From: Anaerolineaceae bacterium
Lineage (GTDB): Bacteria; Chloroflexota; Anaerolineae; Aggregatilineales; Phototrophicaceae
Reading direction: 5' to 3'
Assembly (NCBI GenBank): GCA_020634135.1
Contig: JACKCG010000004.1
Coordinates: forward strand, 124,001 to 188,000
DNA: 64,000 bases
The position numbers were made by a program, and so were the translations under genes. Positions 25,575-34,523 of the stretch are shown in pieces; position 1 is the first letter of the stretch, and every line of letters starts with the position of its first letter. Under the pieces are notes generated by a model. The model saw only the letters and a program-made list of their open reading frames with translations, ran no database searches and was not told the origin of the DNA.

Positions 25575-27935
25575 ATGCGCCTGGTGACCATCGCGCTCGG
25601 CTGGACGGCGGGCATTTTGCTGGCGGCGAATTCCACCAATCGCCCCACATTGATCTGGCTAGGACTGGTGATTCTGGGGGGCGCTGCTTTGTGGCTGGCG
25701 TGGCCGGATGTCCCCTGGCGGCGCGGGACGCTGGCGCTGCTGGCTTTTACGCTGGGCGGCCTGCGCTTTTCGTTTGTCCCCGTGACCAGCGATATTGCCA
25801 ACTACAACAACCTGGGTGGCCTGACGATTGAAGGGGTTGTCGCCGCCGAGCCGGATACCCGTGATGATCGGATTCAATTCCAGCTTGCTGCTGAAACGAT
25901 CACACGGGGCGGGCAGACTGTCCCAACAGATGGTCTGGTGCTGGTGCAAGCGCCCCGCGTGACAGCGGTGCGCTATGGAGATCGGGTAACGGCTACCGGA
26001 CTCCTGAGTCTTCCTGCTGAGTTCGATACATTTTCGTATGCTGACTACCTGGGGCGAAGCGGCGTTTTCAGTATCATGCGGAATGCTGCGGTGGAAACTG
26101 TCTCTGGCGGTCATGGCAATCTGATCACCATGGCGCTGCTCGACCTGAAAACGCAGGCCGCCGGTTGGATCGCACGTAGTCTGCCGGAACCAGGGGCAGG
26201 GCTGCTCACGGGCATTCTTCTGGGGGACGAAAGCGGTATCGCGCCGGAGGTGGCCGATTCCTTCAGCAAAGTGGGTGCGTCGCACATCATCGCCATCAGC
26301 GGGTTTAATATGGCAGTCGTCAGCGGCGTGCTGCTGGGTATGTTGGAACGCTTCCGCGCCTCGCGCCGGTGGAGCGCCATTATTGCCGTGAGCGTGCTGA
26401 TCGCGTATACACTGTTTGTGGGGGCGAACGCCGCTGTAGTGCGGGCGGCCATTATGAGCAGTATGCTGGTGATCGGAAGCCTGCTGCGCCGCAAGACCTA
26501 TGTTCCGGCATCGCTGGCCTTTGTCGCTATCCTGATGTCGCTGCAAAATCCTACTGTCCTCTGGGACATCAGTTTTCAGTTGAGTTTTTTCGCTACCTTA
26601 GGGCTGGCGTTATTTGTAGACCCGATTTCGCGCTGGTTTAACCGCCTGCTGGCGCGGCTGTTGGGGCGTGGCGCGGCGACCCGGGTGGGCGATTTCCTGG
26701 CTGAACCGCTGGTGGTTACATTGGCGGCCCAGGTGACAACCCTGCCGCTGATTGTGCTGTACTTCGGACGGCTGTCGCTGGTATCGCTGGTTGTGAACCT
26801 GCTCGTTATCCCGGCACAGTCATACTTGTTCATCATTGGGCTGTTGGCGACCATTATCGCCTTCCTCGTGCCGCCGCTGGCGCAAATCCTGTACTGGATG
26901 ACGCTGGTATTGCTGGCGTGGACTATTGGCATCGTGCGCCTTTTCGCCCAGATGCCTTTTGCTGATGTGGAATTCCACGTTGACCCGCGATTGATCGCGC
27001 TGTTTTTTCTGATAATGATAGGAGGGGCGCTGATGTACGCCACGAAACCGACCTGGGCGCGGCGGTTGGCCCGGATGCTGCTCCAGCGGGCTGTCGTGAC
27101 AGCGGCGGCGCTGGTATCGCTGGCAATCGCGCTGCTGATGGTGGTGGCAGCACTCAGCCGCCCGGATGGTCAATTGCATGTCTGGTTGCTGGATATGGGG
27201 CACAGTAACGCGGTACTGGTACAGACCCCCGGTGGGGCGCATTTGTTGATTGACGGCGGGCATTTTCCTTCGCGGTTGCTCACGGCGCTGGGTGACCGTC
27301 TTCCATTCAACGATCTGGAAATTGACGTGATGGTTGTTACCCAGCCCGACGAGGCCGATTACGGCGCTCTCCCGGCGGTGCTGGCTCGCTATGATACCGG
27401 CATCGTACTAACGAACGGGCAACCGAACCTGAGCGATGCGTTTCTGGAATTGCAGACCGCACTGAATGGGCGGGATGTTATGACGGTTCGCGCCGGGTAC
27501 ACCCTGGAAACCAGCGACGGCGTGCGATTGGAAGTCCTGCATCCCCAGGCACAGCCCGAACTGGGCGACAGCCTGGACGATTCGGCGGTGGTGCTGCGCT
27601 TGATATACGGGGATGTGTCGTTTCTCGTCACGGGCGACCTGAGCCGGGAGGGACAGGCGGCGCTGCTCGAATCCGGGGAATGGCCGCTGGCAACAGTCTT
27701 ACAGCTTCCCCGGCACGGCGCGGCGCGTTCATTGGATGAAGCCTTTCTCAGCGCAGTACAGCCGCAGGTCGTCGTGCTGCAAAATGACCCGGCCAACCGG
27801 CGCGGCGACCCGGATGGCGACACGCTCGCCCTGCTGGGGGATACGCCGCTGTTCCGCACCGACGATGAACGTAACAGGCCACACACGCTGCACCTGTATA
27901 CAGATGGCAGCGAACTATGGGTGGTGAACGAGTGA
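25575..27935 (+). CDS. comEC: ComEC/Rec2-family DNA-uptake membrane protein with degenerate C-terminal domain
   Basis: A 786-residue membrane protein. Helices and an OB-like soluble domain (residues 60-160) precede the competence domain, recognised by LLTGILLGDESGIAPEVADSF, GASHIIAISGFNMAVVSG and the helices that follow to about 515. ComEC forms the channel that brings single-stranded DNA into the cytoplasm. Residues 535-786 have the metallo-beta-lactamase fold (WLLDMGHSNAVLVQTP, LLIDGG), but the metal-binding HxHxDH motif is replaced by QPDEAD near 589-594, so nuclease function there is doubtful. It overlaps the glycosyltransferase start. Confidence 0.88.
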   Translation: MRLVTIALGWTAGILLAANSTNRPTLIWLGLVILGGAALWLAWPDVPWRRGTLALLAFTLGGLRFSFVPVTSDIANYNNLGGLTIEGVVAAEPDTRDDRIQFQLAAETITRGGQTVPTDGLVLVQAPRVTAVRYGDRVTATGLLSLPAEFDTFSYADYLGRSGVFSIMRNAAVETVSGGHGNLITMALLDLKTQAAGWIARSLPEPGAGLLTGILLGDESGIAPEVADSFSKVGASHIIAISGFNMAVVSGVLLGMLERFRASRRWSAIIAVSVLIAYTLFVGANAAVVRAAIMSSMLVIGSLLRRKTYVPASLAFVAILMSLQNPTVLWDISFQLSFFATLGLALFVDPISRWFNRLLARLLGRGAATRVGDFLAEPLVVTLAAQVTTLPLIVLYFGRLSLVSLVVNLLVIPAQSYLFIIGLLATIIAFLVPPLAQILYWMTLVLLAWTIGIVRLFAQMPFADVEFHVDPRLIALFFLIMIGGALMYATKPTWARRLARMLLQRAVVTAAALVSLAIALLMVVAALSRPDGQLHVWLLDMGHSNAVLVQTPGGAHLLIDGGHFPSRLLTALGDRLPFNDLEIDVMVVTQPDEADYGALPAVLARYDTGIVLTNGQPNLSDAFLELQTALNGRDVMTVRAGYTLETSDGVRLEVLHPQAQPELGDSLDDSAVVLRLIYGDVSFLVTGDLSREGQAALLESGEWPLATVLQLPRHGAARSLDEAFLSAVQPQVVVLQNDPANRRGDPDGDTLALLGDTPLFRTDDERNRPHTLHLYTDGSELWVVNE

Positions 27936-29095
27936 CCCCACGATTGTTTATCGCTTCCGGCATTTTTCACCCCGAATCGGGCGGCCCGGCGACATATCTC
28001 TATGAACTGCTGCCGCAACTCCAGCAGCGAGGCTGGGACATTCAGGCACTCGCGTATGGTTCTGGTACGGTGGATGCTTACCCGTACCCGCTGCGCCGCA
28101 TCCCGCGCCGGGCGCTGCCGCTGCGCCTGCTGGACTATGCCCGCGCTGCCCGTCCGCTGCTGGCGTGGGCTGACGTAGCGTATATTCACACATTGGGGCT
28201 GCCGCTCGTTGGCCGCCGGGTGCCGCGTATCCTCAAAATTGTGGGAGATCAGGCCTGGGAGCGTTCGGTGCGTAAAGGGTGGATAGCGCCCACCACCGAC
28301 ATTGACGCCTTTCAGACGACCCGCTACAACCTGGTCGTCAGCGCCCAGCAGGCCGCCCGTTCCCGCGAGGTACAGGGGATGGACGGTGTGGTAGTCCCTA
28401 GCGAGTACCTAAAACAGATGGTGGTCGGGTGGGGTGTCGCGCAAGAAAAAGTGCATGTCATCTATAATGCGCTGCCACCGGAAGAGACAGCAAGGGGTTC
28501 AAACCCCTTGTCCAGCACAAGTCAATCTGCCGTTTCGCAGGCCACGGCGCGTGCTGAACTTGGATTGCCCGACGCGCCCCTGCTGCTGACCGCCGCCCGA
28601 CTGACTCCCTGGAAAGGCGTCAACTACCTGATTACTGCCCTTTCGCGGTTGCCGGATGTCCGTCTGCTGGTAGCGGGGGAGGGTGAGACGCGCCCGGCGC
28701 TTGAAGCCCAGGCGGGGGAGTTGGGCGTAGCGGAGAGAGTGATATTCCTGGGACGAGTGCCGCGTGACCGGATGTCCCTCTATATGAAAGCCGCCGATTA
28801 TCTGGCACTGTATTCCGGCTACGAAGGGCTGTCACACACTTTGCTAGAGAGCCTGCGCGCCGGGACTCCGGTCATCGCCAGCGACAAGGGCGGCAATCCC
28901 GAAGTGGTGCAGCACAGTGTCAACGGACTGCTCGTGCCGTATGTGGATATAGATGCACTGACCCAGGTACTGCGGGACGCCTTCGAGCCTGGTAAACGGG
29001 CGGCGCTGGCGGCCAACGCCCAGGTGGGTATGGAGCGTTTCGATTTTGCCAGTATGGTCGCGCAGGTGGATGCGCTGCTGCGGGGGTACTGCTAA
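27932..29095 (+). CDS. Glycosyltransferase family 4 protein
   Basis: 387 residues from GTG 27932, which overlaps the comEC stop in a GTGA arrangement and follows a GGTGG site; an ATG at 27917 is also in frame. The N-terminal half has the GGPATYLYELL acceptor-side pattern. The C-terminal half has the GT-B donor site: LLLTAARLTPWKGVNYLI, GEGETRP, VIFLGRVPRDRM, and the SGYEGLSHTLLESLRAGTPV box with its catalytic glutamate. It transfers a sugar from a nucleotide donor, perhaps to an envelope glycan. A 20-base palindrome (28491-28510) has been inserted in frame in the inter-domain linker. Confidence 0.88.
   Translation: MTPRLFIASGIFHPESGGPATYLYELLPQLQQRGWDIQALAYGSGTVDAYPYPLRRIPRRALPLRLLDYARAARPLLAWADVAYIHTLGLPLVGRRVPRILKIVGDQAWERSVRKGWIAPTTDIDAFQTTRYNLVVSAQQAARSREVQGMDGVVVPSEYLKQMVVGWGVAQEKVHVIYNALPPEETARGSNPLSSTSQSAVSQATARAELGLPDAPLLLTAARLTPWKGVNYLITALSRLPDVRLLVAGEGETRPALEAQAGELGVAERVIFLGRVPRDRMSLYMKAADYLALYSGYEGLSHTLLESLRAGTPVIASDKGGNPEVVQHSVNGLLVPYVDIDALTQVLRDAFEPGKRAALAANAQVGMERFDFASMVAQVDALLRGYC
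28491..28510. repeat. Palindromic hairpin repeat inside the glycosyltransferase gene
   Basis: CAAGGGGTT-CA-AACCCCTTG is a perfect 9-bp inverted repeat lying within the coding sequence, where the protein has a low-complexity Ser/Pro stretch between its two domains. It shares the CAAGGGG/CCCCTTG core with the intergenic hairpins at 8658, 38668 and 40407, suggesting a dispersed palindromic element. Confidence 0.6.
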
Positions 29096-29182
29096 GCCAT
29101 TATCAGCCCGCTGTGCCGGGTTCGCCTGTGAACGTGCCAACATGCTCCAGTGTGGCTCACCTGCCTTAGAGCTTCTTGTCAC

Positions 29183-30364
29183 TTATAGCCGGTCTTCCGG
29201 CAGTCGCCCTGCTTTTAAAGCCGCCACCTGTGCTGGTGTAAATGGGGGGTCGAAAAGGGCAGGCCATTCATGGTAACAACGAAACAGGTCGGCGATATAG
29301 TGCAGCCTGTCCGGCAGGCGCGACCAATCCACCGCGCCTGTATCTCGTGTGCTGTCGGGTGTAGTGTCTATCTGGTCAAGCAAGGCACGCAGGTCAGGCA
29401 GTGCGATCTGCTGAAGTGACACGGGAAACTCCCCCGGCACATCATGCCCCAACCGCAGCAGGGTGCCGGGAAAACTGATCGTCATCATATACTCGGTAAT
29501 CAACAGATGCGCCCGCCGCCGCGCCTCAATCACGAGAGCATCCAGCACCTGGTCGAATGGGCTGGGCCGGCGGAATAATCGCAGCAAGAACAGCCGAATC
29601 CGCGCCGTCCAGCCTCGATTGGGAAAGAGTGCCTTGATGACCCGCAGCCGGAATGGCTGTGGGTCTACGAATGCGGCGTCCATCGCCTCCAGGATTTCCG
29701 GCTGCAAGCGAGTTTGCTCATGAAAGCCGATCTCGATGTTAGCGAGCAGCAGGAGTTCTGACTGTGTTTTAGGGTCAGTTTCAAACAAGGCGCGATAGTA
29801 ACTGGTGAAGGCCTGCCGGAGATATTCTTGTCCATCGGGTGGGTTGCCAGGGCGTAATTTGCCGCAGAACTGTGCGATTGTTGCGGAGTCATATGTCATG
29901 TCATGCAGACATTCCGCACAGAAATCAGCGAATACGCGGGCGATTTCCTCGTACACCTTCTTATTACCACGCCCTACCGCGTCACTGGCGCGATCAAACG
30001 CTGCCAACGGATTCAGCACTTCCGCCAGTGTTTCCTGAATCTCATCCTCTGGGAGGGAAGAGCCGAAAGCGCGGGTTGTTGCTGCGGCATCCGGCAATGA
30101 CTGTACTGACGGTGCGGCGCGGAGCAGGTTTTCCAGCGTGCGGGCCAGGTCTTCTTTGCGGATCGTTTGCCCAGCCTGTTTGGAAGCCCAGGTTGCGAAC
30201 GCGCACCAATTAGCCTGGACACCCGTGCGGGTGGTCAGGGCTGCGGCCAATTCGTGGTAACACTGGGTGATCTGCAAATTCCGGATTACCGGGTCAGGAA
30301 GTGCGGTAATCCGGTCAACTTCCGCAACAGTGGGAACGCGGTTAATTTCTGGAAGAGCGGTCAT
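29183..30364 (-). CDS. Hypothetical protein of unknown family
   Basis: A 393-residue soluble protein that I cannot assign to a domain family. The N-terminal 70 residues (NRVPTVAEVDRITALPDPVI, ANWCAFATWASKQAGQTIRK) have the look of a conserved block found in uncharacterised actinobacterial and chloroflexotal proteins. The rest is helical with many charged residues, including a basic segment FLLRLFRRPSPFDQVLDA near 270. No signal peptide or membrane span. It follows the HEAT-repeat gene by 42 bases and probably forms the third gene of an operon with the IGPS-fold protein. Confidence 0.7.
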   Translation of the reverse strand: MTALPEINRVPTVAEVDRITALPDPVIRNLQITQCYHELAAALTTRTGVQANWCAFATWASKQAGQTIRKEDLARTLENLLRAAPSVQSLPDAAATTRAFGSSLPEDEIQETLAEVLNPLAAFDRASDAVGRGNKKVYEEIARVFADFCAECLHDMTYDSATIAQFCGKLRPGNPPDGQEYLRQAFTSYYRALFETDPKTQSELLLLANIEIGFHEQTRLQPEILEAMDAAFVDPQPFRLRVIKALFPNRGWTARIRLFLLRLFRRPSPFDQVLDALVIEARRRAHLLITEYMMTISFPGTLLRLGHDVPGEFPVSLQQIALPDLRALLDQIDTTPDSTRDTGAVDWSRLPDRLHYIADLFRCYHEWPALFDPPFTPAQVAALKAGRLPEDRL

Positions 30365-30406
30365 GATTCGTTCGCTTCCACATCGTCTGGCACGGATAGA
30401 CGGTGT

Positions 30407-30958
30407 TTACGACCGGGGTGGCAGACGCCCGACATTATAGCCGAGGTGCGCCAGTGCTTTGGCCGCTGCTTCTGCGATAGTCGTATCACCCTCGAAACGC
30501 CGGGCGTGGTCATCCTGCAAGGGGAGCAGGTATTCCACCGCCCGCCTGTCGCCCAATTGCTCCAGTGCCAGAATCGCACTGCGCCGCACCAGCACATCTT
30601 TTGACCCCAGTGGCTCGACAATCAGGTCAAAGCGGTCGTGTCCGAGCTTTGTCAGCGCATAGGCGGCCCATACTTTGAGCTGGGGGTTATTTTCTTTGAG
30701 TAATGGCAGAATGTACGGTACAGCGCTGTTGTCACCAATCGCGCCCAGAGCATTCGCCGCCGCCCCGCGCACACCTACATGCTCATCTCGCAAGGCATCT
30801 ATCAGCGGTTCAATTGCCCGTGCGTCGCCCACCCGTCCCAGCAAATAGGCGATAAACTGGCGCAATTGCACATCCTCACTTTGCAGCAGGCGTATCGCAC
30901 CTTCAATATCGGGTGTTCCATTTTCTGGCGTGTTATTTGGTGGCAGGGGAGGCGTCAT
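30407..30958 (-). CDS. HEAT-repeat protein
   Basis: A 183-residue protein made of about four to five HEAT/PBS-lyase-type repeats: short helical units with patterns AYLLGRVGDARAIEPLIDAL, RGAAANALGAIGDNSAVPYI and RRSAILALEQLGDRRAVEYL. Such repeats bind proteins or act as lyase-like scaffolds. Its ATG overlaps the stop of the upstream IGPS-fold gene (ATGA), which implies translational coupling and perhaps a physical partnership. Confidence 0.85.
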   Translation of the reverse strand: MTPPLPPNNTPENGTPDIEGAIRLLQSEDVQLRQFIAYLLGRVGDARAIEPLIDALRDEHVGVRGAAANALGAIGDNSAVPYILPLLKENNPQLKVWAAYALTKLGHDRFDLIVEPLGSKDVLVRRSAILALEQLGDRRAVEYLLPLQDDHARRFEGDTTIAEAAAKALAHLGYNVGRLPPRS

Positions 30959-31776
30959 TCGGGGCTGTCCCCGTGTCTGTTTGCGCTGACCATTGCTCGC
31001 AACCGTGCCGCCGCTGTCGGTTCAGCCAGTACCTGTTCGCAGATCAACATTGCATGGACATCCAGCGCCAGAATGGTTGCCACATCATCCAGGGTTTTGA
31101 GGCCGTCGGTGACCATCACCCGGATATGGGAGGGGATCATTGCCCGCAGCCGCGCGATGAGGGTCGGGTCGTAGGTGTCGGTATGGGGGTTGTAGCTGCT
31201 CAGACCGATAACATACGGACTGAGTGATAGAGCGTGCTTGAGTTCGTCTTCGTCGTGTACCTGGACAATCGCCGTCATTCGGTTGCGATGCGTAGCGGAA
31301 ACCAGTGCCCGAAGCTGTCCGGGTTCAAGTATCGTAGCGGAAAGCAGCAGCGCGGAAACCCCGGCGGCGCGTACTTCGACAATCTGGTATTCATCCAGAA
31401 TATAATCCTCGCTAATGACCGGGATGTTTACCGCCCGCGAGACAAGGACGAGATCATCTAATCCGCCCTCGTAAATCGTCGCATCGGTGAAGAGCGCAAC
31501 CGCATCCAGCCCAGCCTGGGCATAACGCAGTGCCAACCCAACCGGGTCATAGTTTTCTCCCAACCTGTCCGTCTGTGGGAGCTTGTATCTGATTTGCCCA
31601 ATCATCATCACGGGCGAATCCTGGCTGACATTGCTCAAAACCGGATGAGGTCGTTTTTGCATACTTGCCAACGCCCGCACCGCTTCAATCGGCGTTTTTG
31701 CCATCCGTTCCTTTAAGTACTGCCGCTTCGCCGCGATAATTGTTTCGACCTGAGGTTCAAGTTCCTTTGTTGCCAT
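30955..31776 (-). CDS. Indole-3-glycerol-phosphate synthase-fold protein lacking catalytic residues
   Basis: A 273-residue TIM barrel alignable to TrpC along its whole length (ENYDPVGLALRYAQAGLDAV, EDYILDEYQIVEVRAAGVSALLL, IVQVHDEDEL). The catalytic set is missing: the usual E-x-K of the AEIKRASPS motif is Q61-x-R63 (GQIRYKLPQ), the second lysine is E123, the glutamate of EVHDE is Q172, and the IGINNRD asparagine is replaced in GLSSYN. The phosphate-loop glycine of VLVGES is also lost. No other trp gene is nearby. It is therefore likely a binding or regulatory descendant of TrpC, not an IGPS. First gene of a three-gene operon. Confidence 0.75.
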   Translation of the reverse strand: MATKELEPQVETIIAAKRQYLKERMAKTPIEAVRALASMQKRPHPVLSNVSQDSPVMMIGQIRYKLPQTDRLGENYDPVGLALRYAQAGLDAVALFTDATIYEGGLDDLVLVSRAVNIPVISEDYILDEYQIVEVRAAGVSALLLSATILEPGQLRALVSATHRNRMTAIVQVHDEDELKHALSLSPYVIGLSSYNPHTDTYDPTLIARLRAMIPSHIRVMVTDGLKTLDDVATILALDVHAMLICEQVLAEPTAAARLRAMVSANRHGDSPE

Positions 31777-32160
31777 ACATCATCCGCAGCCGACCCCTTG
31801 CGGGTGAGGGCTGCCGTCGGCTCCTTTACCGTGTTTTGTGTGTAAATGATGGCCTACAACACTATGCTACCACATGCCATCATCCTTAATATGATAATGC
31901 TTGTTTTTTAACCTTTCTTATTCTAATGCTTTTCCCGGCTTTTGTGTGTATTTTTGCGCTGGTATCTGGTTTGTCTTTCGTTTAATTGCGGGTCTTGTGC
32001 TAAACTGATAACGGTTATTGTGGCGCGCAGGCCGGTGCAATAGCCTATTGCAGCCCTTATCATAATACGGTTGGCCGGATGGAGGCACAGGGCGCATGTC
32101 TCCGACTGTGTAAGCCTTAAGAACATCGTGCAGACCAACCCATTAAAGGATAGACCCGTT
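31777..32160. other. Divergent intergenic region
   Basis: 384 bases between the IGPS-fold gene (minus) and gatC (plus); it must hold promoters for both. A perfect 7-bp inverted repeat, TGCAATA-GCC-TATTGCA, lies at 32036-32052 and could be an operator or short hairpin. The segment 31860-31990 is A+T-rich. No supported gene is seen; the open frame running into gatC from 32071 is an extension without a ribosome site. Confidence 0.5.
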
Positions 32161-32454
32161 TTGGAACTCTCACACGACCAGGTACGCGATATTGCCGAAC
32201 TCGCAAAATTGAACTTGACCGAGGACGAGGTGGCATTGTATGCCGAGCAGCTTTCCCATATTTTGCAGTATTTCGAGCGTTTGCAGGCCCTGGATACATC
32301 CGAGATCGAACCCACTGCTTCGGTACTTCCGCTGAGAAATGTTTTTCGCCTGGATGAGGCCGGTGTGCCACTACCGCCGGAAGCGGTAATCGCCAATGCT
32401 ACCGATACTGAGGATAACCAGTTTCGTGTCAGTGCGGTTCTGGGAGATGCCTGA
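32161..32454 (+). CDS. gatC: Glutamyl-tRNA(Gln)/aspartyl-tRNA(Asn) amidotransferase subunit C
   Basis: 97 residues from TTG 32161, preceded by AAAGGA and giving the usual N-terminus LELSHDQVRDIAELAKLNLT. The typical ALYAEQLSHILQYFERLQ helix and the DTSEIEPTASVLPLRNVFRLDE tail are present. GatC stabilises the GatAB complex that amidates misacylated Glu-tRNA(Gln). gatA and gatB are not in this window. It is followed after 59 bases by a response regulator. Confidence 0.92.
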   Translation: MELSHDQVRDIAELAKLNLTEDEVALYAEQLSHILQYFERLQALDTSEIEPTASVLPLRNVFRLDEAGVPLPPEAVIANATDTEDNQFRVSAVLGDA

Positions 32455-32513
32455 CCGCTGGACTTGAGCCGCATCTTGTTTTCAGGATATCGTTGTATCT
32501 GATAGGTGAATTG

Positions 32514-33332
32514 ATGGCAAACAAACGCTTACTGATAATCGAAGATGATTATGATGTCGCTGAAATGCTGGTGATGTATTTTATGTCGCATCAGTATGAA
32601 GTCCACCACGCGGATTCCGGGGAACTGGGCGTGGAGTTAGCGCGGATGAAATTCCCACAGCTTATTCTGCTGGATGTAATGATGCCTGATATTGATGGTT
32701 ACGAAACCTGCCTGCGTATCCGCAATATGGCGCTCACAAAGTACATTCCGATCATCTTCCTGACCCAGCGTGACGAGCGGGCTAACAAGGTGAAAGGGCT
32801 GGAACTGGGCGCGGACGACTATGTAACCAAGCCGTTTGATATTGACGAGCTGCGCCTGCGGGTGCAAGCCGCCATCCGCCGCGCTACCCGCGAGAGTCTT
32901 CACGAACCGCGTACTGGTTTGCCCACCGGGCCGCTGGTACAGGAAGAAATCATCCGTCATCAAATGCTGGATAAATCCTTTCATCTCGTCAACCTGGGAC
33001 TGAACAACTTTTCGGCCTACAGTGATGTGTATGGTTTTGTCGCGGCGAATGAGGTCTTCGGATTTGCAGCACATACGATCCAGCAAACCCTGGCTCAGCA
33101 AGGTTCTGCCAACGATTTTGTGGGGGTGGTGGACGATCATTTCGTGTTGATAACTTATGCAAGTGATCCTGATAAACTGATTGATACGATCAACGAACAG
33201 TTTATCGAGGGTGTGAAGCCCTTCTACTCGTTTGCAGATATTGAACGGGGTGGTCTGCTGCTGAACGCCGATACCAGCGAGGAGCAGTTTTACACACTGA
33301 TGACGCTGGCGCCCCTGGACGCGCCGGTTTAG
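32514..33332 (+). CDS. Response regulator with degenerate GGDEF-like output domain
   Basis: 272 residues from ATG 32514 (AGGTGA site). Residues 3-122 are a complete receiver domain: acidic pair IIEDD, phospho-acceptor Asp in LILLDVMMPD near 53, and the conserved Lys in VTKPFD near 103. After RTGLPTG, which matches the DxLTGLpNR entry of GGDEF domains, residues 140-260 follow a cyclase-like pattern, but no GGDEF signature exists, so c-di-GMP synthesis is not expected. No cognate kinase is adjacent. Same architecture is frequent in Chloroflexota. Confidence 0.82.
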   Translation: MANKRLLIIEDDYDVAEMLVMYFMSHQYEVHHADSGELGVELARMKFPQLILLDVMMPDIDGYETCLRIRNMALTKYIPIIFLTQRDERANKVKGLELGADDYVTKPFDIDELRLRVQAAIRRATRESLHEPRTGLPTGPLVQEEIIRHQMLDKSFHLVNLGLNNFSAYSDVYGFVAANEVFGFAAHTIQQTLAQQGSANDFVGVVDDHFVLITYASDPDKLIDTINEQFIEGVKPFYSFADIERGGLLLNADTSEEQFYTLMTLAPLDAPV

Positions 33333-33350
33333 TCAGCAAGGGCTGTTCAC

Positions 33351-34145
33351 ATGGCAATTCGCAAGCCGCGTTTACTGTTTCAGGCAACAATTAATCGCCG
33401 TCTGTATTTTCGGCGCTTTGTCTGGTCGCTGCTGGCATCGGTGGCGGCGCTGGCGGCCTTCTTCATTCTGGATTCCCCGGCGGGGCGTAGTGTTGCCGAT
33501 GCTCAGTTGGGCAACATCGGGCGTATTGTGAGCCTGGTTGGGGCGCTGCTTTTTGGGCTGCGGGCATTGGTCAACCTGTGGTATGGCCTGCGCCGTCAGA
33601 CGGAAAACCTGCGTTTTTATGACCGGGGGTTTATTTGGCGACGAGGGCAAGCAGAACATAAGTACAAGTGGTCGCACCTGAACAGCTACCGGGAGCGGGG
33701 TGGCGGGGTGTATCTGGGCAAAAGACCACTGGTTCAGTGGGGTGGCTGCCGCTTTGCGATGCTGGATAAGCGGGTCTTTGCTGTAACCGGCAAGTATGGC
33801 AACCTGCGCGAGTTCAAGCAGGTGGTCCGTCGTTATCCGGCGCATGTCACCGGGATTCGCATGGGGCAGGCACTGCGGAAGGAAGAACCTGTCCGGCTGC
33901 ATCCCCGGCTGACGGTCTGGCCGGGCGGAATTGAAGTGGGTAAGCACGAGGTTCCCTGGTCGGAAGTCGAAGTCAGCCTCAAACGGGGGCGGCTGGTGAT
34001 TTTCCAGAAGAATGCGAAAGGGCAGTTCAAACCGCTGAAGAGTTACCGTGCCAGCCGGGTTGATAACGTTGGCGGTTTCCTGGAAGTTGCTCGCGCCACG
34101 ATCCCAACTCACCAGCGCAGCCGGTTTTCTCAACGGGACTCATAA
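33351..34145 (+). CDS. Two-helix membrane protein with PH-like cytoplasmic domain (DUF6585-like)
   Basis: A 264-residue protein. Two membrane helices (about 22-42 and 62-82) are followed by a basic soluble region with NLRFYDRGFIWRRG and SHLNSYRERGGGVY patterns, and a second beta-rich repeat (LTVWPGGIEVGKHEVPWSEV). These resemble PH-like domains of DUF6585/DUF2244-type proteins. Very basic overall. It starts 18 bases after the response regulator and is probably cotranscribed with it. Function unknown. Confidence 0.55.
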   Translation: MAIRKPRLLFQATINRRLYFRRFVWSLLASVAALAAFFILDSPAGRSVADAQLGNIGRIVSLVGALLFGLRALVNLWYGLRRQTENLRFYDRGFIWRRGQAEHKYKWSHLNSYRERGGGVYLGKRPLVQWGGCRFAMLDKRVFAVTGKYGNLREFKQVVRRYPAHVTGIRMGQALRKEEPVRLHPRLTVWPGGIEVGKHEVPWSEVEVSLKRGRLVIFQKNAKGQFKPLKSYRASRVDNVGGFLEVARATIPTHQRSRFSQRDS

Positions 34146-34323
34146 TCGTACTATTACTTGTGGAAATTATGATAATGTAGTGTAAAGTTAGTTAAAACAG
34201 TGTGGCGTTTTGAATTTATTAATTGTGAGTCGTCCTGTTCCCCGCGTAACCGGGCCGGATTGCGCGGAAACTCCTCTGGAAAACTGCATTGAAATCAGTA
34301 TGACTTCAGCGGAAAATTAGCCG

Positions 34324-34352
34324 TAGACACATGTGGCTGATATTGGTATACT
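34324..34352 (+). promoter_or_regulatory. Sigma-70 type promoter of the ribosomal alpha operon
   Basis: TAGACA (34324-34329) and TATACT (34347-34352) are separated by exactly 17 bases, and transcription would start about 30 bases before rpmJ. Five of six bases match consensus in each box. Confidence 0.65.
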
Positions 34353-34388
34353 AATCACTCTTAGGCAAAACATAAGGGTAATTTAATC

Positions 34389-34502
34389 ATGCGTGTTTCA
34401 GCATCTGTCAAACCACGCTGCCCGAAATGTCGTGTCATTAAGCGACATGGGCGTGTGATGGTCATCTGTGAAAACCCGAAACACAAACAGCGTCAGGGCT
34501 AA
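34389..34502 (+). CDS. rpmJ: 50S ribosomal protein L36
   Basis: A 37-residue protein, MRVSASVKPRCPKCRVIKRH and so on to HKQRQG. It is typical bacterial L36, with the zinc-binding CxxC...C...H set (Cys11, Cys14, Cys27, His32), so it is the zinc (C+) form. It sits in the large ribosomal subunit near the peptidyl-transferase centre. It heads the operon, 21 bases before rpsM. infA, which often precedes it, is not present immediately upstream. Confidence 0.96.
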   Translation: MRVSASVKPRCPKCRVIKRHGRVMVICENPKHKQRQG

Positions 34503-34523
34503 TGCGGCACCTGGAGGATATTC

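Noticed and set aside
29839..30213. Plus-strand open frame opposite the 393-residue protein
   Set aside because: It is a shadow of the minus-strand gene; composition follows the complementary codons.
30955..31776. Annotation as trpC (functional indole-3-glycerol-phosphate synthase)
   Set aside because: Every catalytic residue that can be aligned is substituted, and no trp genes are adjacent.
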